Below the pieces are notes generated by a model. That model worked only from the letters and a program-made list of their open reading frames with translations. It had not been told where the DNA came from and made no database searches. A program made the translations under genes and the position numbers. This document shows positions 11,881-21,177 of a stretch of DNA of 64,000 nucleotides, piece by piece (position 1 is the stretch's first letter; each line of letters begins with the position of its first letter). Source of the DNA: Rhabditoides inermis (lineage: Eukaryota > Nematoda > Chromadorea > Rhabditida > Rhabditidae); assembly GCA_963966185.1 (NCBI GenBank), contig CAWZYM010000216.1, positions 759,501-823,500 of the forward strand, in the 5' to 3' direction.

Positions 11881-14800
11881 AGAGGGAGCGATAGAGAGAG
11901 GGGGAGAGAGATATGGGAGAGGGAGGGGAAACAAGGAGAGAGCGAAAGAGCGATGGAGAAAGAGGAAGTATGGAAAGAGAAGGGGAGAGAAAAAGGGAGA
12001 GAGAGAGAGAGAGAGAGAGGAAGTATGGAAAGAGAGTGGGAGAGGGGAGAGAAAGAGAGAGAGAGAGGGAGGAAGGGAGATAGATATATATAGAGATAGG
12101 AGAGAGGGCAGAGAAAGAGAGAGAGGGGGAAAGAGAGAAAGGGCGAGAGAGAGAGAGCTCTCATTGCAGCTGTACGCCCTCGAGTCGGTGTGCTTCTACC
12201 TGGGCGGTCTGATGGATGAGCAGCTGCCGGTCGTGCTCGACATTGAGAACGCACTGGTGCAGGTGGGTATACGGTAGTCGTACCTACGGTACTCGTGCAG
12301 GTATACCATAGTACCGTAGTTATACCGTAGTCGTGCCGTAGTTGGTTCGGTGAACGCGTTCGTGCAGGCGCTCGTGCAGTGAACGCGCTCGTGCAGGTGA
12401 GGAGAGGGGAGGGAGAGAGAAACAGTAGGTTCGCTATACCGTAGACGGTAGTCGGTAGTCTCTTACTGCGCAAGTTAGGAAAATTAATGGTGTTTCCACT
12501 TATCACATTTTACGAAATGTTGAAACACATTTGTTGTGGATATAGAAAATCAACGATCCTTTAGAATACGAATTTGTTTATTTGTACAATTGATACATGA
12601 GAGAGATTCCAATCCGAGCGAGCTCAGCAGTTGCACTTTTCACACTTGCACTTCTCGCAGGTCTCTGAAATTGTGAATTATCTGTTTTATAGTATCAAAA
12701 TAATTATTTTGATATGGCATGCACCATTGCGATTACAGTTCTCTGTTGAGCTGTTTATAGAATATTTCCTGCAACTTATATGTCAATTGTCAAAGAATGT
12801 GTAATAGGTAGAGTTAGTGTGACTCAGCAAATAGGTAATTTTCATAAGAAATATAACTGACCGCCGCACGTCTTGCACGTCTTGGTCTCGCAGCACTTCT
12901 TCTCGCCGCAGCACTTCTTCTCGCCGTCTGAAAAGAGTACTGTATTCACTAAGATTACTGTATATAAGATTACAGTATTCACTATTGACTAGTACTATAG
13001 ATGGTGAGAGTAGTATATTAGATCGTTGAGATATTTGGGCGCTAGTATTATAAATACCTATTGCAGTAGTGAGGTATCATAGATAGTGAGAGACACTTAC
13101 CCATCGTAGATGTGTATGTGTAGAGATGGGTGGTCCAAACAATGGATTGTCCACCCGTCTTACCTCGCCTCTTTTATACGGCCGGCTTGTGCTGTTTTTA
13201 TTCATGACTAACACTCTCGTTGTCTGGTTGCCTCCACGCGGCCTGCGCTCTCTCGCCGCGACTAGAGATAACACGCAGAGAAACTACACTAACTAGAGAA
13301 AGCACAACTCGCAATTTCTCAATAGTCATGTGGCTCCCGTTATCCCCACTCCAATTTTCGTCAGAGAGCAAACAACGCTGCCCGAATATAAAATATAGTG
13401 TTTCTTTAACGACAATACGACGGAATTCAAATTTACAGAATACATTTGGTCAAGTCGTGTCAAACGGTCAGATGAATTATGTCTGATCATCGAAATGAAT
13501 CATACAGCACATTTATTATCAATCAGTTTCTGCGATTCATTCACTACGATTCATAGATGAATCATATATTGAGTTTGATCAGAAATCTGTAATGTTATCA
13601 TTTTTCAACCAGAACAGGGAGAAGAAAAATGTGTGGCTACGTTAGTATTCGTTATCCACACCCGGTCGTTTGCCGCTTCGAATGTGGTGTGTATTAGTGG
13701 AAAGAAAGAATGATGCGTCTTAAATCTATGAAAACACTGCTATAGTCTGTGCCAGAGCGATAGTTTTCGATCTACCTCGCTTGCGGTCTGAGATACGGGC
13801 AAAAGACCCTCAGAAAGATCTCAGAACGCGTTCCCACCCTCATAAAGACCCTCAGAAAAGTGTCTTTTTGTGTCATAAAGCGACTTTTAGATACATAATC
13901 AAGTCTGACCTCGCCTTAATCCACAATCCACAATCTCCCCTCTTGTCAGCGCGTGACCCGTTCGGTTCTGCGCGGCTGCGTGTCAGCTTCGGTGGAGGTG
14001 GCCGGCAGCCGGGCGGCAGATGGACGGCAGATGCTCGAGAAGCACATCAGGGACGTCAGCACCATACTCAGCATGGTGGGTGGGGGAAGAGGAGGATGAG
14101 AGAGGGAGGTGGGAGGAAGAGAGAGAGAGGGAGGGAGAGGGAGGGAGGAAGAGAGAGAGAGGGAGATAGAGATCAGAAGGAGGAGAGTGAGGACGATTAC
14201 AGAATGGCGAGGAGGACACTGTGGAGCGCGTGGCGCTCGCCACCCTCTCCACCTGGGCCGCGCATTCCAGGAAGAAGTGAGATTTATTAAAAATTATTAT
14301 TTTAGATGTGTTTTATATTTCGCGTACATTGTGCGTGGGAAACGTGATTTGTGCGAGAAATGCGGAAGTGGATGAATGAGGGGTTACACACAATATGTCA
14401 CTTATTGTTGTCTTCGATATTTTCTTTCTTTTTGTACAGTGTATGAAACGTAGATTGTAGGGTTTGTGGAAACTCTCATGTAGTGTAGTCTCGTCGAAAA
14501 AAGGCGCGCTATGAAAAATGATCGACACTCTCACTGTAAGTTGCTTATCGTACCTAATTATCGATGACCGATTCGACTCGCTCACAGGGCCAGCTTGACC
14601 CTGTCGCGCAGTCTTGACTTTAAATGACTTGACCGTGCTCACCCACCTCATTGACAGGGCCACTTCCACCCTGTCGCGCATCTTCCGCGCCGAGCAGACG
14701 GGCAACGACCTGCGCGCGCCCAAGTTGAAGCACTTCATCGCCGAACACGCACATCCCAGTCTGCAGGTACTGTATGTGGTAAGAGGGTACTGTATTTGTA

Positions 14801-17800
14801 GCTGTACTACAGTCGTCATTTGGATTGATATTCGTGAGTCGTTGTCGAGAAAAGTAGGGGTTTCTGCTTGCTTGTCATGTTGTACGCTCATAGTTACAGC
14901 CTGCGCCAGAGCGATAGTTACCTCGCTTGCAGTTCGAAATAAGGTGCCATAACCGTCTGCCTCTCTTGTTTTGCGCGCTATTGCCGAGAGCTGTTCTCTC
15001 CGTCTTCCTCTGATCTATCCCACCGCGCGCAACTTATTGCGAGCACAGAACTATAGGGTGTCCTGGAAAATTCATCACTTCATCACTTCATCACATGTGA
15101 TGAAGTGATGAATTTTCAATTTTTTTTTTAACTTTTATAATTTGTATTTGTAACTTGTTTTTTTTTGTAAACTTTTAATCGTTTTTTTACTAGTTTGAGC
15201 TTTTCTCTATATAGTAGGCTCGCCCACCAGTTTCGCTCTCTCGCGCAAGAGAGCCGAGCGCGACGAAATAGGTTAGACGACGAGAGACGGCAGAGAAATA
15301 GAGACAGGCGCGCGCCAGCCGGCCACTCCCGACAACCATGACATCTTTGGTTTTGAGTTTATACCAAAACTCATTCAATAATCACCAATGCACATGACTA
15401 GTCAATCATTGAATCAGCGTTAAGAAAAGTAATGCCATAAACCAAGAATACCCATGATGTTACACAAACATGAACCAGCGCAAACATATTTTTTTTCGAT
15501 TAAGCGATTACAATAGAATATGACGATTTGATTGTTGTTGGGTGTATGTCCGAGATGTCAGTAGTCCTTGATGAAGACGCGCTGCTGGGCTGTCATCCAC
15601 GAAAACCTGCAACAAATACGTTTCAGGGCTATCGCTATCATCATATTACTGTTGAATCACCACTGTTATGAATACATTTACAAAAAGTAAAACCGCGAAG
15701 TTAAAAACCTTTTATGTGCGAGGTGGAGAGTGTAGGGAACGGGCAGGCGAGACGGCGATGTTTGTCGGGTGACACAGCCACGCGGTCTTCCCGTCTCGCG
15801 GGCTCGGTGCGGACATCATCTACAACCATGACGAATACTACAATAAACCCAACTAGATGAAATACGATAATCGCAATCCTTACCTCATCCAGAATCAGGC
15901 GCCACACACCCGAGCAACGAAACCGGCTTGATCAGCGCGGTGCGCCAGCTCCATCATGATCTAACTGAAACACACTACTTCGCAATCACAACTGTAGGTT
16001 GTAAGTAAGCACAATGAAAACTATTATAAAACACGAAGGCGACAAATATAGATCATGAATACGAAATATGAACCAACAAAAAAATTCAGTTAATAAAAAC
16101 AGCTGATTCGAATAGACGCGTCAGTACAAGCTTCCACGAGAATGTTTTCAACAGGAAAACCTGAGCTAAGTGCGAGCCTATTATATAACAAATTATAACA
16201 AATACATACAAACAAAAGGAATTTCGAAATAATCAAAAACAGCTGATGGAAACACCGCGGGATGGCGCGGCGGGAAGCCATTGCCAATAGAGCAAAAAAA
16301 TAATCGCGCTCTATCTGTAGATAGAGCGCGATAATTTTTTGATCGGAAAATGCTGAGCTAGTGGCGCGCTTAGTATAGCGATAACCATAACGACGTGAAA
16401 AGGGACATGGCAGAAGCGGAAGATATCTTGTCGATTTACATAAAAGAGGAAGAGGACGATGTTCCTGGGAAGTTTCTTCTTCCTATTTCATGTTCCTCAT
16501 CCTCACCCTTGAGGGACGCACTGACACTAGCGTTGTCGTAGAGAGAGAGAGAGAGAACCTATTTGTTGGAATAATTACGCGCCGGACACAAGGAAACCCT
16601 TATCCACCAACGTAACCTGACGTCGTCAATACGTCGTCATCTTTCGTTGGTATGGCAAGGGCGCAGTTGGTACAAAACGATCTTGTTGTAGCAATCTATA
16701 GTAGCACATCATCATTTGCATCCTACAAGTTTTAAAGTAAGATTCTCTTCATCTTCGTCTTGTACTTCTGGTCTGTATGATGTAGTTTATGAGTAAGCGA
16801 ACGAACGGACCTCTGTTGCCGTTGCCGATTGGAAGTTTACAAAAATATTACTTTTTACAAATTAAAAGAAAGTTTGTTTAAAAAAACGAAAATTGAAACT
16901 TCATCACTTCATCACTTCATCACTTCATCACATGTGATGAAGTGATGAAGTCAAAGTGATGAATTTTCCAGGATGCCGAACTATAGTCTTCTGTCTATTA
17001 TCGCAGTGCGTTGTGTTCATGATGTTTTGCGCATGCGAAACATAGGTGTAGTAGTTATCGGTGGTTTGACCTCTCAATTAGAGAGGGCGCGCCAGCGCCC
17101 TCTCGTTTGTACTGGATGTCCCCGCGCGCTAGAATGCTCAAAAACGACTTTTCCCGGATGAAGCACTTTTCCTCATTTTGAAGTGATTTCCACTGTTACA
17201 TTGCATTCACATCTCTATTCGATAGAGTTATAGAAAGTTGCATTGAGTTTGATTGAATTTGAAGCGAGATACGGAGAGTCCGCATTCGAGTGCGGATTGA
17301 GATTGGTGTCGGTCGCTCGGGCGGGCGGGCGCTCGGGCGGGCGGGCGTCGGACAATCGCTTTCGCCCCGCCCCCTCTGTGTGTGAGTGAGAGAGAGAGAG
17401 ATAGGCGAATAGCGGGTGCGCGTCGGTATCCTCGCAGCGAATCGCGAACGTGTATGAAAATGTAATTTTGTGAAACAAAACTTAAGAAAAGAACAGATAT
17501 TATCTTTCAAAAGTACTTCCAAGTAAAAGTAGTTGGTTTGTACCGTTGTCTCAGTTGAGCAAAAGGACTGACATGTTTTCAATGGAGACATGTGCAAACA
17601 GGCTCTCAGCATTATTCGACGTGTTATGTTACAACAGAAGTTGTGCTTTTAGATAATAACTGCATGACTTCGTAAACGCGTTCATTATAATATGGCCGCT
17701 TTGCACTGGTATGAGAGAGAGAGCCTGTTGGCACATGTCTCCATTGAAAACATGTCAGTCCTTTTGCTCAACTGAGACAACGGTACAAACCAACTACTTT

Positions 17801-19192
17801 TACTTGGAAGTACTTTTGAAAGATAATGTGTAGTTGCGTTCGATTCGATTTGACTCACCTCTTTCTGATTGCAGTGTGTCAGGCGATTGATTTTTTTTTT
17901 GCAGCTGGCGTGTCAGGAGCTGGAGTTTTCGATGTCTCGCGTGGATACGGTGATCTCCAAGATGGTCGCCGAACAGGGAAAGAACATCGAAGCAGACTAT
18001 GCCAGTCTGGAGAGGCTCGTGCAGGTGGGCGGGGGGGGGGGGGGGAGATGGAGGGAGGACGGGAGGAAGGGAGGTTGAGGGGGAGAGAGAGAGGGAGGGA
18101 GGTTGTGAGAGAGGGAGAGTGAGCGAGAGAGAGAGGAGGGAGAGAGAGGGAGAAGCGATTGATTAGTGTATTCATTTTGAATCTATATGTTTCGCGAATG
18201 TATTTAATAGATACGTGACTTTTGAAAATAATTTTGTGGAGATTCTATCATGAAATACATACTATAAAATACAGTACACTGTGTGCTTGCAGGTTCTGGA
18301 GAACAACCTTGTTATGGTGGCGGTGATCTCCCGGGCGTCTCGCAGCTACGCGGTCGGACTAAGGAATGCCGATGTGGAACTCGCATGGGCGACGACTATA
18401 TGCAGCAGGTGAGAGAGGGGGGAGGGAATCGGAGGTTGTTGCCGCATGAGAAACGGTGGATACGTATCTTTAGCAGGTAGAGGGGGGGGGGGAATTGGAT
18501 ATCGGAGGCAGACAAGTAGACTCGGGGAGGGGTTGATAGAAGGAATATGGGTAACTAGTAACTACTATATGCAGCAGGTGGGAGGGGAGGAAGGAGAGGA
18601 GGTGCATTGTGGTACACGTTCTGTGATGCACGGATACGAGTTGTTGCTGTATGAGAAACGGAGATTGGTGGATAGAATCGAAGGCAGACAAGTAGACTCC
18701 GAGGGGCTTTGGAAAGTAGGCACAGAGTATTGTTGCATGAACATTTCCTGCGAATTGTGACGATTTTGCTATCATGAAGGTGAAATAGTGCTGGCGATAT
18801 GATAACTGGTTGGACATTGTGTTGTGATAAGGTTTCGAAATTGTTGCATTCAATATTTGAGCGGTTGAATATAGTTGTGAAACATATGTCAGGTGTTTTG
18901 CTTCGCCATCATAAAAATTAATGAAACATACTTTTTTTTTGAAACTGTAATAAGTAAACTTGGCATCTACAGGCAGTCTCTTATCTTGTCAATCATAAAT
19001 ATAATATAAATGACTTATGATAACTAAACTTGCCATCTACACAGGCTGTCCCGTCACTCGTGGTTCGAGCTGGACGCTTTGTCCGACTACTTTGGCCTCG
19101 TCCGCCTCAACCCCAACCTCCTCAACTCGGGCCGCTACGTACTCGACCTCGGAGGATACAAGATCGAGAGCCCCCTCCAGAAGAACTGGTAG
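8812..19192 (+). CDS. ACAD9/VLCAD-type acyl-CoA dehydrogenase homologue, probably non-catalytic
   Basis: Eighteen exons: 8812-9003, 9053-9146, 9287-9330, 9510-9611, 9881-9973, 10089-10156, 10213-10348, 10438-10543, 10714-10784, 10963-11082, 11531-11593, 12170-12262, 13950-14075, 14203-14276, 14658-14766, 17905-18024, 18293-18408, 19045-19192. All phases close; the total is 1,875 nt (624 aa), close to ACAD9 from memory. The Arg/Ser-rich N-terminus (ARTASRQTRWLSSSAV) looks like a mitochondrial import signal. Homology shows in FVPSEFGGLG, LYGTEQQKEKYLPLLASGK and, in the C-terminal extension, VISRASRSYAVG. The FAD/substrate motif (TEP-GSD type) is replaced by VAIRQRAG, and neither the flavin-contacting R-x-Q-F nor the EGTND loop is present. 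I infer a pseudo-enzyme, perhaps keeping the complex I assembly role known for ACAD9. High third-position GC marks a real coding gene. Confidence 0.85.
9680..9714 (+). repeat. Echo of ACAD exon 4 donor end
   Basis: Repeats the last ~30 bases of exon 4 plus its donor (CTGCAGATCTGCCAGGTRAG), about 100 bp downstream in the intron. The flanking GGTTACGGT...TAATAC text is duplicated too, so the event copied exon end and intron start together. It leaves a second good donor. Confidence 0.8.
9780..9876. repeat. CGTATACTATAC minisatellite in ACAD intron 4
   Basis: Degenerate 10-12 bp units alternating TATACCGTATACTA and TATATCGTATACTA run up to the acceptor of exon 5 and can pair with each other. Similar ACCGTAGT units recur at 12270-12345. 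Confidence 0.7.
10028..10078. repeat. GA/G tract in ACAD intron 5
   Basis: Pure (GA)n followed by a run of G, immediately upstream of the exon 6 acceptor CGCTTTCAG. The intron therefore lacks an ordinary pyrimidine tract except for the last few bases. Confidence 0.8.
10800..10960. repeat. CT-rich tract in ACAD intron 9
   Basis: A nearly pure pyrimidine strand fills the whole intron between exon 9 and exon 10. The long open frames reported across it on both strands are compositional. A (GTT)n tract follows exon 10 at about 11088-11131. Confidence 0.85.
11594..12165. repeat. Polypurine (GA-rich) intron of about 570 bp
   Basis: Intron 11 of the ACAD gene is almost entirely GA/GGGA purine sequence on the coding strand, with internal near-repeats such as GAGGAAGTATGGAAAGAGA at about 11771, 11961 and 12018. 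Frames of up to about 300 codons across it are Ser/Leu or Arg/Glu low-complexity artefacts. Confidence 0.9.
12352..12400 (+). repeat. Two echoes of ACAD exon 12 donor end
   Basis: The exon 12 end GAACGCACTGGTGCAGGTG (12247-12265) is copied at about 12351 (GAACGCGTTCGTGCAGG) and 12380 (GAACGCGCTCGTGCAGGTGA). The second copy ends in an excellent splice donor. Confidence 0.75.
12624..13104 (-). CDS. Metallothionein, 36 residues, nested in an ACAD intron
   Basis: Cysteine-rich metal-binding protein. Exons on the complement: 13101-13104 (ATGG), 12862-12927, 12624-12664; all three join in phase to 37 codons including the stop. Eleven of 36 residues are cysteine, with the tandem pair GEKKCCGEKKCC and the tail KCKCEKCNC. 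There are no aromatic residues, as is usual for metallothioneins. It is shorter than the C. elegans proteins I know and has no His tail. It lies entirely inside intron 12 of the ACAD gene on the opposite strand. A TATAAAAG box (13171-13178) and a candidate metal-response core (13244-13250) precede it, and AATAAA (plus-strand TTTATT at 12577-12582) follows the stop, so it is an independent transcription unit. Confidence 0.9.
13171..13178 (-). promoter_or_regulatory. TATA box of the metallothionein gene
   Basis: TATAAAAG on the minus strand, 67 bases upstream of the start codon, a normal distance for a short 5' leader. Confidence 0.7.
13244..13250 (+). promoter_or_regulatory. Candidate metal-response element core
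   Basis: TGCGCTC fits the metal-response core TGCRCNC and lies about 70 bases upstream of the TATA box. A single 7-base match can arise by chance. An AP-1-like TTAGTCAT (minus strand, 13202-13213 region) is nearby. Confidence 0.35.
14584..14611 (+). repeat. Echo of ACAD exon 15 acceptor edge
   Basis: ACAGGGCCAGCTTGACCCTG... repeats the acceptor and first bases of exon 15 (ACAGGGCCACTTCCACCCTG at 14654-14673) about 70 bp upstream, including the following TCGCGCA. A decoy 3' splice site thus precedes the real one. Confidence 0.8.
15048..15056. repeat. Left target-site duplication of the Mutator-like element
   Basis: GAACTATAG, identical to 16978-16986 on the other side of the element. Confidence 0.85.
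15558..15606 (-). CDS. Terminal-exon-like fragment inside the Mutator-like element
   Basis: After a TTGTTGCAG acceptor the minus strand encodes FSWMTAQQRVFIKDY and a stop. Third codon positions are rich in G/C like the host genes here. Upstream on the same strand, near 15712-15821 (open frame with VRTEPARREDRVAVSPDKH) and 15888-15950 (GVWRLILDE before a GTAAGG donor), are other exon-like segments. Their phases do not all close, so this is likely a captured and decaying gene fragment. Product unknown. Confidence 0.4.
16294..16340. repeat. Long hairpin
   Basis: Arms of about 22 bases around ATCGCGCTCTATC and GATAGAGCGCGAT pair almost perfectly around a TGTA loop and are bounded by A and T runs. 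It lies inside the Mutator-like element, next to the minus-strand open frame at 16090-16287. Confidence 0.8.
16407..16541 (+). CDS. Small open frame of 44 codons in the Mutator-like element
   Basis: Starts ATGGCAGAAGCG and encodes MAEAEDILSIYIKEEEDDVP followed by a Ser/Leu-rich tail. The acidic, helix-like N-terminus looks like the first exon of a normal protein. It may be captured host sequence or a chance frame; no family was recognised. Confidence 0.3.
   Translation: MAEAEDILSIYIKEEEDDVPGKFLLPISCSSSSPLRDALTLALS
16978..16986. repeat. Right target-site duplication of the Mutator-like element
   Basis: GAACTATAG, identical to 15048-15056. Confidence 0.85.
17499..17827. mobile_element. Foldback element A (about 110-bp arms)
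   Basis: Arms 17499-17607 and 17717-17827 are near-perfect reverse complements (ATTATCTTTCAAAAGTACTT ... AAGTACTTTTGAAAGATAAT) around a roughly 110-bp loop. Its terminal TCTTTCRAAAGTAC and the arm word GTGGTTTGT/TTGGTTTGT are shared with element B at 20797, so both belong to one foldback/MITE family. It lies in ACAD intron 15. Confidence 0.85.
18425..18720. repeat. Duplicated intron segment including the exon 17 donor
   Basis: The end of exon 17 (CTATATGCAGCAGGTGAG) recurs at 18564-18582. The following intron text (TGAGAAACGG, GGCAGACAAGTAGACTC) also occurs twice about 175 bp apart. This is a tandem duplication of donor plus about 150 bp of intron. Confidence 0.75.
18956..18980 (+). repeat. 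Echo of ACAD exon 18 acceptor
   Basis: TAAACTTGGCATCTACAGGC repeats the acceptor region TAAACTTGCCATCTACACAG at 19025-19044, about 70 bp upstream of the real 3' splice site, again leaving a usable decoy AG. Confidence 0.75.
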
Positions 19193-19684
19193 CGGTACGG
19201 TATGATTACGGTAGTGCAGTTTTTGGTATGCGATATGGTAGTGTCTAACGAGTTACTATGCTACTTAGTATTATTACTGTATTGTACTGTGATTAGTTGG
19301 TATGCTAGTATGATAGTATGCGCGTTAGCTTGTTAGGATTGTTTTGTACATAGTAGAGATTATCTATTTGCGGTGTGTTGTTTTTGTTGATTGGATAAAT
19401 TAATTTTTGAGATGAAATTTCAAAGCGATAATTTTTCGATTTCATCCCAGCGTTTGGTATTGCGTGTCATAGTGATGGATAGACGCAAATAATGGACGTT
19501 TGTGTCTCTCGCATCATCTTTTTTGTGTTTGGAACGTGGAGACATGGCAAAGACGCGCGGGGTAACCCCTTTCCCCTTTTACTTCTCGCGATGGTTCTGC
19601 AATTGATGGCACTTTGATTTCATGTGTACATTCATTGTAGACTTGTCACATTGTTGATCCCGGCTGTAATCAAAAGCTGAATAG

Positions 19685-20780
19685 ATGGTTCTCCAACTGA
19701 TGCAGATTGCTTGCTACACGAGCAGCATACTGCCGGATGTGATCGGTGGACTGGCTGCGATGGGACTGTACGAGAGTATCGACCTCTGCAACCGCCTTCC
19801 TCTTCTCTGCACAGGTGTATCGTCCGGATGGAACGCTCGCTGCGATTTTTGTATTTTAAACGTAAACGTAAAGGTAGAGATGGGTACTCTGTGGTTATAA
19901 AAGGCTCGTGAGTCTCACGCTTTTCACGAGAGGCATTGGGATGGTTAGAGAGTGATCATAGCCCCCGGTCAAAAGGGTTTCAAAACGAAATTTTTTTTGA
20001 ATGCCTAGTGGGACTTGAATCCGTGCACGGGTAAATCCTCACACTGCGTGAACAAGAATAGAGAGCGATACGCATGTGGAATGTGCGTGAGGCGACCGTA
20101 CGCATGTGGCCAATGTGTGAGACAAGCGCGCGCGGGGGGCGAGAGAGAGAGGAGAGGCTACGCTTGTCGGGAGTGCGTGAAGCGAGTGCGCGATGGCCTG
20201 GCAGACCTCACGCAAATCCCACATGCGTGAGAATAAACATGTACACTATTCAAATGACAAAAAGAGATACAGTTATGTCAGCTAGAGAATATTAGGATAT
20301 GTAATTATTTCGGAAGATATGTATTTTTTTCATTTGTCGTTGTTGTTATTGTTCGGTTGTTGTTGTGATGTTGTTGGTTTGAACTGTATAATTGTCTATA
20401 CCAGATTCGCTATGCCATCCGGGGCGGTTGGCCGTCTTCTCGGAAGAAATCGCAGGGCTGCGGGTGTCGCCGGCCAACAGACTCCTATCAATCTCGGGCC
20501 GATGGGAGTGCCGACAGCAAACCAGCCTCCCATTCCGTGAGTGTTTATTGAAAAACAAACAAACAATGTATGAGTGTGCTTGACAGTGGTGCCGTCGTGG
20601 TTCAACCCGTACTTCCCCCTGTTGCTGTTCCACCAGCTGCACATCAAGGCCAGCCCGCTCCCGCGAACCCCGTTGCCGTACCTCACGTTAGGTAAGTGTT
20701 TTCCGGCAATGTTTCTTTTTTTTTCGTCAGTGGCGCTGCGGCAGCTCTTCCTCTTCCCCAACCTGCAATGGGAGGAGTGA
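19685..20780 (+). CDS. Small four-exon gene, product unknown, frame uncertain
   Basis: Exons 19685-19814, 20405-20536, 20587-20691 and 20731-20780 have good GT-AG borders. Starting at ATG 19685 with phase-1 introns gives 138 residues (ILPDVIGGLAAMGLYESIDL near the start, NPYFPLLLFHQLHIK later) with high third-position GC. In a second frame, exons 2-4 are also open with phase-2 introns and give a Pro/Ala/Val-rich protein starting MPSGAVGRLLGRNRRAAG and stopping at 20789-20791. GC bias cannot decide, because GNN/CNN codons of one frame supply the GC3 of the other. No family recognised. It follows the ACAD gene by about 500 bp in the same direction. Confidence 0.45.
19992..20034 (-). repeat. tRNA-like B-box fragment
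   Basis: On the minus strand GGATTCAAGTCCCACTAGGC resembles the T-arm/acceptor end of a tRNA. There is no complete cloverleaf, so this is a tRNA-derived repeat fragment. Sequence to about 20230 is rich in CGCATG/GCGTGA words shared with 28110-28250. Confidence 0.4.
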
Positions 20781-20796
20781 GACAAGGGTAGGATGA

Positions 20797-21177
20797 ATTC
20801 TCTTTCGAAAAGTACACGAGTAAAGAGGAGTGGTTTGTTTTGATCTGATTCAACAAAAGCACATGCATAAAATCTCTTCGCAGCTGACTAAAATTTCAAA
20901 ACAAACCTGCTCTTTCAAACGATGTTTTAAAACTCTAATTTTTCTTGTTAGCATGTTGAGTTCAGGTATTCAGGATACTGTTAATCCCAACAAGTTACTT
21001 GCAACAAATTGTGTGACACGATTATAGTGCATGCTATATTCGCCTTTTCATCGATCAGGAAGAGCAGGTTTGTTTTGAAATTTTAGTCAGCTGCGAAGAG
21101 ATTTTATGCATGTGCTTTTGTTGAATCAGATCAAAACAAACCACTCCTCTTTACTCGTGTACTTTTCGAAAGAGAAT
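20797..21177. mobile_element. Foldback element B (about 125-bp arms)
   Basis: Left arm (ATTCTCTTTCGAAAAGTACA...) and right arm (...TGTACTTTTCGAAAGAGAAT) pair almost perfectly around a roughly 120-bp loop. GGATG occurs on both sides and may be a 5-bp target duplication. It is related to element A. It lies between the small gene ending at 20780 and the transposase gene. Confidence 0.85.

Larger units (their letters stand above)
15057..16977. mobile_element. Mutator-like DNA transposon (non-autonomous), 1,921 bp
   Basis: Ends are inverted repeats: GGTGTCCTGGAAAATTCATC on the left and the complement of GGCATCCTGGAAAATTCATC on the right, two mismatches. Each is followed by reiterated CATCACTT units and a CATCACATGTGATG palindrome. 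A perfect 9-bp duplication GAACTATAG flanks it; 8-9 bp duplications are typical of the MuDR superfamily. It sits in ACAD intron 15. No transposase was recognised inside. Instead it carries gene-like pieces: a minus-strand terminal exon at 15558-15606, a minus-strand exon candidate near 15712-15821, another near 15888-15950, and a plus-strand 44-codon frame at 16407. This resembles gene-fragment-carrying Pack-MULEs (inference). Confidence 0.8.

Noticed and set aside
11563..12506. Ser/Leu- or Arg/Glu-rich open frames of 120-306 codons
   Set aside because: Products of the GA/CT simple-sequence intron of the ACAD gene.
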